Positions 26,090-34,924 of a DNA stretch of 64,000 nucleotides are shown here, in pieces. A model generated the notes under the pieces. It was not told where the DNA came from. It saw only the letters and a list, made by a program, of their open reading frames with translations, and did no database searches. Every line of letters starts with the position of its first letter. Within the stretch, counting starts at the first letter, position 1. Made by a program: the position numbers and the translations under genes. The stretch comes from Phycisphaeraceae bacterium (lineage in GTDB: Bacteria; Planctomycetota; Phycisphaerae; Phycisphaerales; Phycisphaeraceae), in contig JAVKCD010000018.1 in the NCBI GenBank assembly GCA_040222855.1, forward strand, positions 248,001 to 312,000, in the 5' to 3' direction.

Positions 26090-27277
26090 TCACACCACCT
26101 GATCCACCGCCGCCTTCAGCGGCGCAGCGCCCGTGATCTCGAGCATCCGATCCAGCGACCGCAGTGACCAGAGCCGGGTGGCATCATCGACTCTGACCTG
26201 ATTCACCACGCGACCCGCTGCCAGCTCATCAAGCACATACAGCAGGTGGGGAAGGTCGATCCGGTACATCGTCGTACACAGGCACTGGCAATCCGAAAGA
26301 ATCCGGGCGGTGACACCGCGCTTCTGCGCCGCTTTGCTCAGGCGATTGACCAGATGCACCTCAGTCCCAATCGCCCATCGCGTCCCGGGCTCCGCAGACT
26401 CGATCGTCTCGATGATCTTCTCGGTCGAGCCCGTCATGTCCGCCTTGAGCACGACGGCGTGCTCGCACTCCGGGTGCACGATCACCTTCACATCAGGCCA
26501 CTGCTCTCGGATCTGATCCACATGCTCAGGACGGAACAGCTTGTGGACCGAGCAATGACCCTTCCACAGCAGAAACGTCACCCGCTCCAGCGTCTTCTCG
26601 GCATTCCCCCCAAGACCCTCTGGATGGCGAGGGTCCCACACGCAGGTGTCCTTCTCAACGCTGTACCCAAGCTGCGCCGCCGTATTCCGCCCCAGGTGCT
26701 GGTCCGGCATGAACAAGATCTTCACCCTCTGGCCCTCGGCCAACGGCGTATCGCCACCCCGAAGCGCCCACTCAATGATCGCTCGGGCGTTCGACGAGGT
26801 GCAGACCGCCCCGCCGCGCTCGCCGCAGAACGCCTTGATCGCCGCCGTCGAGTTCATGTAGGTGATCGGCACCACCCGAACATCCTCGGACAACACCTCG
26901 TGGACCTGATCCCAGGCATCGATCACATCCTCCAAGTCGGCCATGTCCGCCATCGAACAACCGGCCGACAGGTCAGGCAGGATCACCGACACGTCCTCAG
27001 GCGTCAGGATGTCCGCCGACTCGGCCATGAAATGAACACCCGCAAAGATCACGACCTTTGCCCCCACCTCGGTCACACGCTCCGCCGCCAGCTGCGACAA
27101 CTTGAACGAATCCCCGGTGAAATCCGCGAAGCGGATGACCTCGTCCTGCTGGTAATGGTGCCCCAGAATCACGACAGACGACCCCAGTTCGGCCTTGCGA
27201 GCCAGAATCGCTGCGACCAGTTCCTCGTCCGAGGCCTGGGTGTATTTCGGTGCCAGCGGGGGCTGCCAGAGCTGCAT
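26090..27277 (-). CDS. nadA: Quinolinate synthase A
   Basis: 395 aa from the ATG at 27277 (AGGAG upstream); in-frame extension beyond it is unconserved. Condenses iminoaspartate and dihydroxyacetone phosphate to quinolinate using a [4Fe-4S] cluster. Motifs: VVILGHHYQQDEVIRFADFT, GVHFMAESADILTPE, PDLSAGCSMADM (cluster Cys), YMNSTAAIKAFC, MPDQHLGRNTA, HPECEHAV and a C-terminal DCQCLCTTMYRI with the last cluster Cys. nadB and nadC are not adjacent. Divergent from the RnfC-like gene with a 113-base spacer. Confidence 0.96.
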   Translation of the reverse strand: MQLWQPPLAPKYTQASDEELVAAILARKAELGSSVVILGHHYQQDEVIRFADFTGDSFKLSQLAAERVTEVGAKVVIFAGVHFMAESADILTPEDVSVILPDLSAGCSMADMADLEDVIDAWDQVHEVLSEDVRVVPITYMNSTAAIKAFCGERGGAVCTSSNARAIIEWALRGGDTPLAEGQRVKILFMPDQHLGRNTAAQLGYSVEKDTCVWDPRHPEGLGGNAEKTLERVTFLLWKGHCSVHKLFRPEHVDQIREQWPDVKVIVHPECEHAVVLKADMTGSTEKIIETIESAEPGTRWAIGTEVHLVNRLSKAAQKRGVTARILSDCQCLCTTMYRIDLPHLLYVLDELAAGRVVNQVRVDDATRLWSLRSLDRMLEITGAAPLKAAVDQVV

Positions 27278-27390
27278 GGACCTGACTCCTGATAAGTAGA
27301 TCGTCCGTAACACTATCGTAGACGTCATCCCCACCCGGGTCGAGACCAGTTCCCGGATGACGCGCCAGCCTGTCAAGTTAGGATGGTTGC

Positions 27391-28425
27391 ATGGATCGAC
27401 GATGTGGCGGCATGGAGTTTAGGCGGGGTGCAGTCCTGACCGTTCCCGACCCGCCACGGGTCGGGGCGACGCACGCCGTGCCATCCCCCGATAGCCACGA
27501 CCTCGATACCTGGATCGAAGCCTTCAGGCAGACATCTGGATGGCAGCAACCGGGCATCACGCCGCTGGCCGACCAACTGATAGTCGCCAAAGACCAGCCT
27601 CCCGCTCTCGTCGTGCTGGTCGGGATCGATCGCTATCCCCCGTTCGCGATCCGCACCGCCATCCAGCGAACCTGGCCGCGCGAAGCCATCGCCGGGCTCC
27701 AACTCATCCGCTCGATTGTCGGCACCCCTCCCGCCATAGCGACGCTCCCGCGCAGCGTGCCGGGGCTTGCCGTCATCCGCAGAAACGCACGAGAGCACAA
27801 CATCAAACGCCTCGCGCTGGATCCCATCTACCCGGTCGCCGACCCCACACTCGTCGCCTGGCACGCCGCTACAGCAGGACGACGCAAACTACGCCCCGGG
27901 CAGAACCCCGCAGAAGTCGGCCTCGTCCTGATCGATCCCTGGCTGTGCGTTCGTCTCGGGCGTTGGTTGCACAACAAGACGCTCGATACCGCCCGTCCGG
28001 TCTGGATCGCTCGTCACCCCGATGACTGCCGCGGGTCCATCCACTGGCTCACACCTGGACAGATCCCGCAACAACTCCTGACGCCCGAAGGCCGCGCGAT
28101 CCTGGGCGACCCGCTCTCGGGAGTTCCCATGAACCCACAAGCTGGAATCCCCGCCGACGCCGAGACCGCCTTCATCGCCCCAGCCTCAAAACCCGCCCCG
28201 GCACCCGAACCCTGCATTACCTGCGGGTGGTGCGCCGAAGTCTGCCCGACTCACCTTCGGCCCATTGAGCTGGTGCGCAGGATCGATGCTGGCAAAACCG
28301 ACAGCCCAAGCCTCGATTGGTGCCTCGACTGCGGACTCTGCACCCGCGTCTGCCCCTCAGGCATCGACCTCGCCACGCCGCTCCGCTCCCGCCACAACGC
28401 CAACGGGGGCACCGACGATGGATGA
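27391..28425 (+). CDS. RnfC-like dicluster ferredoxin-domain protein, reduced
   Basis: 344 aa; AGGA lies 7 bases before the ATG. An RnfC_N-like start (FRRGAVLTVPDPP) is followed by an alpha/beta region and two C-terminal 4Fe-4S motifs: CITCGWCAEVCP (Cys 275, 278, 281, 285) and CLDCGLCTRVCP (Cys 311, 314, 317, 321). RnfC of the ion-pumping Rnf complex is about 440 aa or more and binds FMN and NADH through a glycine-rich GxGGAGFP-type loop; I see no such loop. It probably moves electrons but not from NADH in the usual way. It overlaps the RnfD-like gene by 8 bases. No rnfA, B, E or G gene is present. Confidence 0.72.
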   Translation: MDRRCGGMEFRRGAVLTVPDPPRVGATHAVPSPDSHDLDTWIEAFRQTSGWQQPGITPLADQLIVAKDQPPALVVLVGIDRYPPFAIRTAIQRTWPREAIAGLQLIRSIVGTPPAIATLPRSVPGLAVIRRNAREHNIKRLALDPIYPVADPTLVAWHAATAGRRKLRPGQNPAEVGLVLIDPWLCVRLGRWLHNKTLDTARPVWIARHPDDCRGSIHWLTPGQIPQQLLTPEGRAILGDPLSGVPMNPQAGIPADAETAFIAPASKPAPAPEPCITCGWCAEVCPTHLRPIELVRRIDAGKTDSPSLDWCLDCGLCTRVCPSGIDLATPLRSRHNANGGTDDG

Positions 28426-29530
28426 AACAGCCCCAGGCATCTCCGCGTCAAAATCGCCCTGGCTACGCCCGATCGTCAGGACCCCCGCCTACGACACCCT
28501 CGCAATCTGTGGCGTCCTCCCCCTCACCCTCATCGCCTGGCTCGGCCTCGGGCATCACGCGCTGCTTCTCACCATCGTCTCAATCGGCAGCACCATGATC
28601 GCGGGCCACTTCTCGGCAGTGTTGCTCCACCGATGGCGCTGGACCTGCGTCGCTCCGAGCCCGCGCTACCTGCTCTTCCTGGGCATCGTGGCGTGCCTCC
28701 TGCTAAGACCCACTGACACACTCTTGCGCTCGCTTGTCACTGGCATCCTCACAGGCGTCGCCTCGCTCTGGGTCGGTCGGTACACGTCGATTCGCATCCA
28801 TCCCGCCGTACTCGCGATTGCCATGACCTGGCCTTTGGCTGGCGCATGGACGACCCCCGAGCCAACCACCGCCAACACCGCCTCGGTTCTACGAGTACCC
28901 GACTGGCCTGATCCCATCGCAACCGGCGAACCGATTCTCGAACCTCGCCACAGCACCCCGCTGGTGCGCTTCGTCCTCACCGAGGTCGAACTGATCGCAG
29001 TGCAACCTCAGCGCCTGCCGCGAATGATTCTCGACGGCACGCTCCCGCCTCTTGGACCCGTGCTCTGGAACCCTCAGCCGCCTAGCCTAGGCATGGTCTC
29101 AATCCCCGCCATCCTCCTCGCTTCGGCCTGGCTGCTGCGATGTCGCGTCCTGCACTGGAGAGTCCCCGTCTACGGCCTCCTCGCCGCCTCAGCCGTCGTC
29201 GCGTTATCGCCCGGCCCCAGCGGAACATGGACCGTGCTCGAAGCCTTCGTCCCCCTCGGCACAGGTGCCCTCGCTACATGGATTGCCTACGTTCTGCTGG
29301 CCACGCCCCTGCCGCTGATGACCGCCATCGTCGCTGGCTACGCCATGCCCATCAGCATCCCCGGCCGAGCGATCTTTGCCGCGGTCATAGGCGTCACCGG
29401 CACCATCGCCATGGTCATCACCCAGCAACCCGAAGGGCTCCTCCTAGGCGTCATCATCGCAGGACTCTTGAGCCGTCCCCTCGACCACGTCCGCAGCAGC
29501 CCGTTCGTCCCCGGTAGCTTCGTCGATTAA
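28418..29530 (+). CDS. RnfD/NqrB-like membrane protein
   Basis: 370 aa from the ATG at 28418, inside the end of the RnfC-like gene, so translationally coupled. About ten hydrophobic helices (AICGVLPLTLIAWLGLGHHA, LLLTIVSIGSTMIAGHFSAV, YLLFLGIVACLLLRP and others) in the RnfD/NqrB order. Those proteins carry FMN on a Thr in an S/T-G-A-T motif, normally followed by PL. Here the matching place reads PRHSTPLVRF: the Thr-Pro-Leu is kept but Gly-Ala is not, so flavinylation is doubtful. With the RnfC-like partner it may form a small membrane electron-transfer module. Confidence 0.68.
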   Translation: MDETAPGISASKSPWLRPIVRTPAYDTLAICGVLPLTLIAWLGLGHHALLLTIVSIGSTMIAGHFSAVLLHRWRWTCVAPSPRYLLFLGIVACLLLRPTDTLLRSLVTGILTGVASLWVGRYTSIRIHPAVLAIAMTWPLAGAWTTPEPTTANTASVLRVPDWPDPIATGEPILEPRHSTPLVRFVLTEVELIAVQPQRLPRMILDGTLPPLGPVLWNPQPPSLGMVSIPAILLASAWLLRCRVLHWRVPVYGLLAASAVVALSPGPSGTWTVLEAFVPLGTGALATWIAYVLLATPLPLMTAIVAGYAMPISIPGRAIFAAVIGVTGTIAMVITQQPEGLLLGVIIAGLLSRPLDHVRSSPFVPGSFVD

Positions 29531-29536
29531 CAGGCA

Positions 29537-31393
29537 TCAACCCTCGGTCTTGCTCTGACGCACCGCGTGATCGAACCCGCTGAGCGTCAGGCTCATCCGC
29601 CCGTACACAAACACCCCATACACCGCCGCACTGATGACCGAGCCTAACCCCAGCGCTACCCGACCCGTCATCGGATAATCAATAAACCGCGCACCCACCG
29701 TCCAGGGATCGATCAGCAGCACCAGATGCGTCATCGGATTGATCGCGTTGATCAGCACCCCGAACTGTGGGATGTTCCCCGCCGCGTTCAAACCGAGTAC
29801 CGCCGTCAAACCGAGCAACCCCAGCACCACGACCAGCGTCGGCACCAGCGCACTCATAATGTTCCGCGACGTGATCGACCGGCCCAAACCAACCACAATC
29901 GCCGCCGCGAGCATCGGCAGATAACTCATCGCCAGCCACAGCGGGGCCTCGGGCAACACCAACGGAACCTCTCGCGTCACCGCACCACTAGCCCCGATCG
30001 CTCCGGTCACGCTGTACACCGCCGAAGTCCACCCCAGACTCTGACCAGTTAGGCTATACCCCGCAGGCAAAGCCAGCGTTACCATCGCCCCGATCACCAA
30101 TGGGAGCAAACCGCTGAGCAACCCCCGCATTTTTCCCCACAGATAAGCCTTCGAGCCAATCGGCGTCGTCAACAATAAGTCCAGCGTCCCGTCTTCACGC
30201 TCACGCGCAATCGTCGCCGAAGCATAAAAAACTCCAATCAACAGACCCAGGCTCATCTGCAGCATCACCAGCAGCAAGACCACCTGCTGCACCACCTGAT
30301 GCGAAGCTGGTCCTGTCCCAGCGCCCCCACCAAACAACCCCGTCAGCCCATCTCCCGCGTGCATCACCAGCAAAACCACCGTGATCAACACCGAGGCCAC
30401 CGGCAACAAGAGCCTCGCCAGCTTCGCCATCCATCCGCCACTCAAACGCTGAGACTCCCGCCACGCCACCGGGTTCTTCCACACCTTCACCGCAGCACGG
30501 CTGCGACTCACCGTCGTCCGCTGAATCTTCAGCAGCAACCCACTCCGAAGTGTCACCGCAGAACCCAGCAACAAAAGCGTCCCAACTCCCCCCGTCAGCA
30601 ACATAAACACCGCCAACGGATTGGCCAGATACCACGCCAACACACCCGGATAGCCCACCAGCTCACCAACCTCGGGTGTCCGGTACGACGATGGACTCAC
30701 TGACGCGGTCAGGACCAGCATTGGGTGCAAGCCCGTCAGCCACGTCGTCTGCCCAGGGTCCAATGTCCGCAGCCACAGGTCCACCCCGTAACCCAAAATC
30801 AGATACCCCCCCACACCCACAACAAAAAACAGCACCGCCCCCCGGCCTCCGATCCGCCAGCTCGATAACGCCACCGCCACCGCACCCAGGAAATACACCA
30901 GCAACCCCGCCACCACATAAGCCACCAGAATCGACTCGCCCCGCACCCCGCCCAGCAGCCGCACCACCGCCATCAACGGAATACTGCTCGCCAGCAGAGC
31001 CAACAGAAAAAACAGCCTCCCCGTCAGCGACCCCAGCACGATCTGCAGATTGCTCAGCGGCGTGGTCAGCAACACCTCCATCGTCCGCCCCGATCGCTCC
31101 CCCGATAAGGCCGCCCCTAGAAACACAGGTGTCAGCAGACACAGCAAAATCAACTGCCCGTAAGCCACCGTCGCAAACAGCCTCGACCCCGCCGCCGCCA
31201 ACTGCCCGGCGTCCCCCGTCGTCGAAAAAGCACCCCCCGACAGCAGGGCGTACATCAGCAGCAGGATCATCAAGCCCAGAAACACACACCGCAGCCATAG
31301 ATGAGGCGTCCGCCGCGAGGCCGTGTGCACAATCCGCAGCGCCATCGGATTGGCCGGGCCAAGCTGCCAGAACCAGCGAAAGATTGCCTGCAT
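29537..31393 (-). CDS. ABC-2 type transporter permease, double-length
   Basis: 618 aa from the ATG at 31393 (GGGAG 6 bases upstream). Two similar membrane halves of about six helices: the first includes MILLLMYALLSGG and LLCLLTPVFLGAALSGERSG; the second includes VVLLLVMLQMSLGLLIGVFY, ASATIAREREDGTLDLLLTT and later helices. The phrases SGERSGRTMEVLLTTPL and REREDGTLDLLLTTP are the duplicated ABC-2 signature before the coupling region. It probably exports or flips a substrate with a separate ATPase. The nearest ATPase gene (31456) is divergent and LptB-like, so the pairing is unproven. Substrate unknown. Confidence 0.82.
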   Translation of the reverse strand: MQAIFRWFWQLGPANPMALRIVHTASRRTPHLWLRCVFLGLMILLLMYALLSGGAFSTTGDAGQLAAAGSRLFATVAYGQLILLCLLTPVFLGAALSGERSGRTMEVLLTTPLSNLQIVLGSLTGRLFFLLALLASSIPLMAVVRLLGGVRGESILVAYVVAGLLVYFLGAVAVALSSWRIGGRGAVLFFVVGVGGYLILGYGVDLWLRTLDPGQTTWLTGLHPMLVLTASVSPSSYRTPEVGELVGYPGVLAWYLANPLAVFMLLTGGVGTLLLLGSAVTLRSGLLLKIQRTTVSRSRAAVKVWKNPVAWRESQRLSGGWMAKLARLLLPVASVLITVVLLVMHAGDGLTGLFGGGAGTGPASHQVVQQVVLLLVMLQMSLGLLIGVFYASATIAREREDGTLDLLLTTPIGSKAYLWGKMRGLLSGLLPLVIGAMVTLALPAGYSLTGQSLGWTSAVYSVTGAIGASGAVTREVPLVLPEAPLWLAMSYLPMLAAAIVVGLGRSITSRNIMSALVPTLVVVLGLLGLTAVLGLNAAGNIPQFGVLINAINPMTHLVLLIDPWTVGARFIDYPMTGRVALGLGSVISAAVYGVFVYGRMSLTLSGFDHAVRQSKTEG

Positions 31394-31455
31394 CAATACT
31401 CCCAGCCGGGCCAACAACCCGTCCCCCTCAGACCGGCCCGACCCCCGCTATCCTA

Positions 31456-32244
31456 ATGGAGATGTCACTCCTCAACGTACAAGGCCTGCACAAAACCTTC
31501 GGCACACGACCCGTCGTCACCGATGTCTCCTTCACCGTCGGCGAAGGCGAGATCATCGGGCTCCTGGGCCGCAACGGGGCTGGCAAGACCACCTCCTTCC
31601 GCATGACCATGGGCATGATCCGCCCGAACAAGGGCAGCGTCCTCTTCCACGACCGCGATGTCTCCCAACTCCCCATGTACCGCAGAGCCCAACTCGGCAT
31701 GGGCTACCTCGCTCAGGAACCCAGCATCTTCCAGCGGCTCACCGTCGAGCAGAACCTCCTGGCCATCCTCGAAACCCGCCCCCACGGCCGCGCCGAGCGT
31801 CGCGAACGCTGCGAAGAACTCATGACCCAGTTCGGGCTCACCAAACTCCGCCGACAGCCCGCCCGAACCCTCTCAGGCGGAGAACGACGAAAACTCGAAA
31901 TCGCCCGCGCCCTCATCTCCGAACCCACCCTCATCCTCCTCGATGAGCCCTTCAGCGGGGTCGATCCCAAAGCCGTCGAAGACCTCCAGGAAGAAGTCCG
32001 CCGGCTCCGCTCGCAACGCGACATCTCCATCCTCATCACCGACCACAACGTCCAGCGCACTCTCGAGATCGTCGATCGCGCCTACGTCCTCGCTGAGGGT
32101 AAACTCCTCGCCGAAGGCACACCCCGCGAACTCATCAACAACCCGGATGTCCGCGAGAACTACCTCGGCTCGATGTTCAAAGGCGACGAGTTCGACAACA
32201 CCGCAGACCTCGCAACCACCCCACTCAATCGACCCCAAGCATGA
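31456..32244 (+). CDS. lptB: LPS-transport-type ABC ATPase LptB
   Basis: 262 aa from the ATG at 31456 (ATG 31462 also possible). Walker A GRNGAGKTT, Q-loop YLAQEPSIFQRLTVEQNLLA, signature LSGGERRKLEIARAL, Walker B LILLDEPFSGVDP and switch His TDHNV. The combination MGYLAQEPSIFQRLTV with SGVDPKAVEDL is characteristic of LptB, which powers LPS extraction from the inner membrane with LptF/G. Those permeases are not in the window. It overlaps rluB by four bases (ATGA), and rluB overlaps pdxH in the same way, giving a three-gene operon. Confidence 0.9.
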   Translation: MEMSLLNVQGLHKTFGTRPVVTDVSFTVGEGEIIGLLGRNGAGKTTSFRMTMGMIRPNKGSVLFHDRDVSQLPMYRRAQLGMGYLAQEPSIFQRLTVEQNLLAILETRPHGRAERRERCEELMTQFGLTKLRRQPARTLSGGERRKLEIARALISEPTLILLDEPFSGVDPKAVEDLQEEVRRLRSQRDISILITDHNVQRTLEIVDRAYVLAEGKLLAEGTPRELINNPDVRENYLGSMFKGDEFDNTADLATTPLNRPQA

Positions 32245-33122
32245 CAGCCGATACGCCCACGACACCTGACCCGCTGCGCGACGCAAGCCGTGGCATCCGC
32301 CTGCAAAAAGCCATGGCCAACGCAGGCGTCGCCTCGCGGCGCGACTGCGAGGACCTCATCGAGCAAGGCCGTGTCGCCGTCAACGGCACCATCGTCCGCG
32401 ACCTCCCCGCATGGGTGGACCCCCGTGAAGACCTCATAGAACTCGACGGCGACCCCATCGTCCGCCCGCGCCGCCGACCCAAAAAACCCGGCATCGGCTT
32501 TGGTCACACCTACCTGATGCTCCACAAGCCCCGAAGCGTCATCTCGACCAACGAAGACCCCCAAGGCCGCAAACGCTGCATCGATCTCATCGACAAAGGA
32601 CTCGCCAAACGTCTCTACCCCGTCGGTCGCCTCGACGCCGATTCCACCGGACTCATCATCCTCACCGACGATGGCGAACTCACCCACCGCCTCACCCATC
32701 CCAGCTACCAGGTCGCCAAACGCTACATCGTCTCAGTCCGCGGCAAACTCGAAGACGCCGACCTCGACAAACTCCGTAAAGGCCTCTACCTCGCCGACCA
32801 GAAAAACAAAACGCACACCGGATCGCCCAAACCCAAGCGTGCCTCGGTCGATGAAGTCCAGATCATCCGCCACGAAATCGACCGCGCTCGGGGCGACCGA
32901 ACCCTCCTGGGCATCACCCTCAGCGAAGGCCAGAACCGTGAGATCCGCAGGCTCATGGCCCGTGTCGGACTCCAGGTCCGCAGACTCAAACGCGTAGGCG
33001 TCGGACCCCTCCGACTCAAAGGCCTCGCCGTCGGACACTGGCGACTCCTCACCACCAGCGAGATCGGCAAGCTCCACAAGATCGTCCACCTCGACCCCAG
33101 ACTCAAAGGAGAACTGCCATGA
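32241..33122 (+). CDS. rluB: 23S rRNA pseudouridine synthase, RsuA/RluB family
   Basis: 293 aa. An N-terminal S4 RNA-binding domain (IRLQKAMANAGVASRRDCED, LIEQGRVAVNGTIVRD) precedes the pseudouridine synthase domain: LMLHKPRSVISTNEDPQGRK, VGRLDADSTGLIILTDDGEL with the catalytic Asp in GRLDADS, and EGQNREIRRLMARVGLQVRR. Length and KPRSVIST favour RluB/RluE-type large-subunit modification over RsuA. Coupled to lptB and pdxH by ATGA overlaps at both ends. Confidence 0.92.
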   Translation: MTADTPTTPDPLRDASRGIRLQKAMANAGVASRRDCEDLIEQGRVAVNGTIVRDLPAWVDPREDLIELDGDPIVRPRRRPKKPGIGFGHTYLMLHKPRSVISTNEDPQGRKRCIDLIDKGLAKRLYPVGRLDADSTGLIILTDDGELTHRLTHPSYQVAKRYIVSVRGKLEDADLDKLRKGLYLADQKNKTHTGSPKPKRASVDEVQIIRHEIDRARGDRTLLGITLSEGQNREIRRLMARVGLQVRRLKRVGVGPLRLKGLAVGHWRLLTTSEIGKLHKIVHLDPRLKGELP

Positions 33123-33754
33123 GCATCGACGCCATGCGCAGAGACTACGGCGGAACCACCCTCCTCGAAGCCGACGTCGATCCCAACCCGACAATTCAGT
33201 TCCGCACCTGGTTCCGGCAAGCCTGCGATGGCGAAATCTACGAACCCAACGCCATGACCCTCGCCACCGTCGGCCGCGACGGCAAGCCCGACAGCCGTAT
33301 CGTCCTGCTCAAAGGCATCGACGACCGCGGACTCACCTTCTTCACCAACCTCACCAGCACCAAAGCCCACGACATCGCCGTCAACCCACACGTCTCCCTC
33401 ACCTTCTACTGGGACCGCCTGCACCGCCAGGTCCGGATCACCGGCGACGCCAGCCTCCTGCCCCGTGATGAATCCGAGGCTTACTTCCATACCCGACCGC
33501 GCGGCAGCCAGCTAGGTGCCTGGGTCTCCGCCCAATCCAGAATCATCTCAGACCGCAGCGAACTCGAAACCGCCTACGCCAATGCGGAAGAAAGCTTCAC
33601 TGACAAGGAAATCCCACTCCCCGATCACTGGGGCGGGTACCTCGTGACCCCCAGTCTCTTCGAGTTCTGGCAGGGTCGCACCAGCCGGCTCCACGACCGC
33701 CTCCGCTACCGACTGTCCGATGACCTCTGGCTTATCGAACGACTCGCCCCCTGA
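33119..33754 (+). CDS. pdxH: Pyridoxamine 5'-phosphate oxidase
   Basis: 211 aa, normal length. FMN-dependent oxidation of pyridoxine/pyridoxamine phosphate to pyridoxal phosphate. Motifs: NAMTLATVGRDGKPDSRIVL, LKGIDDRGLTFFTNL, FYWDRLHRQVRITG, SEAYFHTRPRGSQLGAWVS and the C-terminal EFWQGRTSRLHDRLRY substrate/FMN segment. Last gene of the lptB-rluB-pdxH operon. Only 13 bases separate its stop from that of the convergent glycosyltransferase gene. Confidence 0.96.
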   Translation: MSIDAMRRDYGGTTLLEADVDPNPTIQFRTWFRQACDGEIYEPNAMTLATVGRDGKPDSRIVLLKGIDDRGLTFFTNLTSTKAHDIAVNPHVSLTFYWDRLHRQVRITGDASLLPRDESEAYFHTRPRGSQLGAWVSAQSRIISDRSELETAYANAEESFTDKEIPLPDHWGGYLVTPSLFEFWQGRTSRLHDRLRYRLSDDLWLIERLAP

Positions 33755-33767
33755 CCGTATTCACGAT

Positions 33768-34922
33768 TCACCCCGCACTCGCGTACGCCCGGCCCCGCCA
33801 CGTCACCGGCCGACCCCGCAGCGAACGCACCAACGCACTCCACTGGATCAGCACCAGCACCGTAATCCCCACGGGCCGCAACAACGCAGCAAGAACCCCT
33901 TGCTTGAATCGCCACGACAACAAACACGTCGTGAACCCCGCCACCACCAAACCACCCGTCAACAACCAACCCGAAACGGCCGTCAACTCAAACCACCCCC
34001 GCCACCACATCAACCCCATCACCCAGGGCAGCACCTGCCCACCCAGCAACAACACCGTCCACGGCACAATCGCGCCCGGCGACCCCATCCCCTCGTGCGC
34101 ATTCTTCGCAAACCCGTGCCACACCTGACCCGCCGTCGTGTACATCCGACACCGTGCCAACCCCGTCCCATCAATCAGGTCCGTGATCATCCCCGCCCGC
34201 CGAAACGCCCGGGCCAACGCCAGCGACTCGTGCATCACATCACGCACGACCTCGTGACCACCAGCCTTCACATAATCTCCCCGCCGCGCGACCATCAACT
34301 GCCCGCACGCCGCCCCATACGCCGGCAACGCCGTCCGCTTCATACGAAACATCGGCAGATAACCCAGCAGAACAAACAAGATCTGATGAACGATCAGCGT
34401 CTCCATCACCGAGCCGGTCACCTGCCGAGGAACGGTCGAAACCAACGCAGCCCTCGACCGCTCCAAACCGCTCACCAACCCGCGCAAACCGCCCTTCTCC
34501 ATCCGCACGTCCGCATCCATCCACACCAGCACATCGTGCTGCGCCGCCTCAGCGAGCCGCTGACACGCATGAGGTTTGCCGAACCACCCCGAAGGTAACG
34601 CGGGCGCAGAAACCAAACGCACCCGCGAGTCATCCTCAGCGATCGCACGCACCACCTCCGCGGTGCGGTCCGAAGACGAGTCATCCATGACAACCACGTC
34701 GAGTTCGATCGCCCCCTCCGACTCACTCTCCAAGACTGATCGAACCGCAGCGCCGATCGCGCCCTCCTCATCCCGCGCCGGGATCAGCACCGACACCGCA
34801 GGAAGCCCCGTCACCAACGGCTCTGGCTTCCTGTACACCAATAGATTCACAACCACCATCACCGCTGGCAGCAATGCCAGCACCGCGATCGACACCGCCA
34901 TGATGTCCCAGAAATCCCACAC
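33768..34922 (-). CDS. crtQ: Carotenoid-pathway glycosyltransferase, family 2 (CrtQ-like)
   Basis: About 384 aa from the GTG at 34922 (AAGGGAG 9 bases upstream; a TTG at 34928 and an ATG at 34901 are alternatives). An N-terminal membrane helix is followed by a GT-A domain: VSVLIPARDEEGAIGAAVRS, VVVMDDSSSDRTAEVV, WFGKPHACQRLAEA, VWMDADVRME (DxD-type) and RGDYVKAGGH. Three or four C-terminal hydrophobic helices follow. The layout matches CrtQ of the staphyloxanthin pathway, which glycosylates the C30 carotenoid acid. It is the last gene of the carotenoid operon. The specific substrate is inferred from context. Confidence 0.78.
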   Translation of the reverse strand: MWDFWDIMAVSIAVLALLPAVMVVVNLLVYRKPEPLVTGLPAVSVLIPARDEEGAIGAAVRSVLESESEGAIELDVVVMDDSSSDRTAEVVRAIAEDDSRVRLVSAPALPSGWFGKPHACQRLAEAAQHDVLVWMDADVRMEKGGLRGLVSGLERSRAALVSTVPRQVTGSVMETLIVHQILFVLLGYLPMFRMKRTALPAYGAACGQLMVARRGDYVKAGGHEVVRDVMHESLALARAFRRAGMITDLIDGTGLARCRMYTTAGQVWHGFAKNAHEGMGSPGAIVPWTVLLLGGQVLPWVMGLMWWRGWFELTAVSGWLLTGGLVVAGFTTCLLSWRFKQGVLAALLRPVGITVLVLIQWSALVRSLRGRPVTWRGRAYASAG

Positions 34923-34924
34923 GA

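Noticed and set aside
27391-29530. A complete Rnf ion-pumping complex
   Set aside because: Only C-like and D-like subunits are present; neighbours are nadA and an ABC permease, and key cofactor motifs are changed.
30676-31455. Long + strand open frame leading into lptB
   Set aside because: Composition is Pro/Ser/Thr/Ala-rich low complexity and antisense to the ABC-2 permease; the conserved LptB N-terminus begins at 31456-31462. It is a GC-rich shadow.
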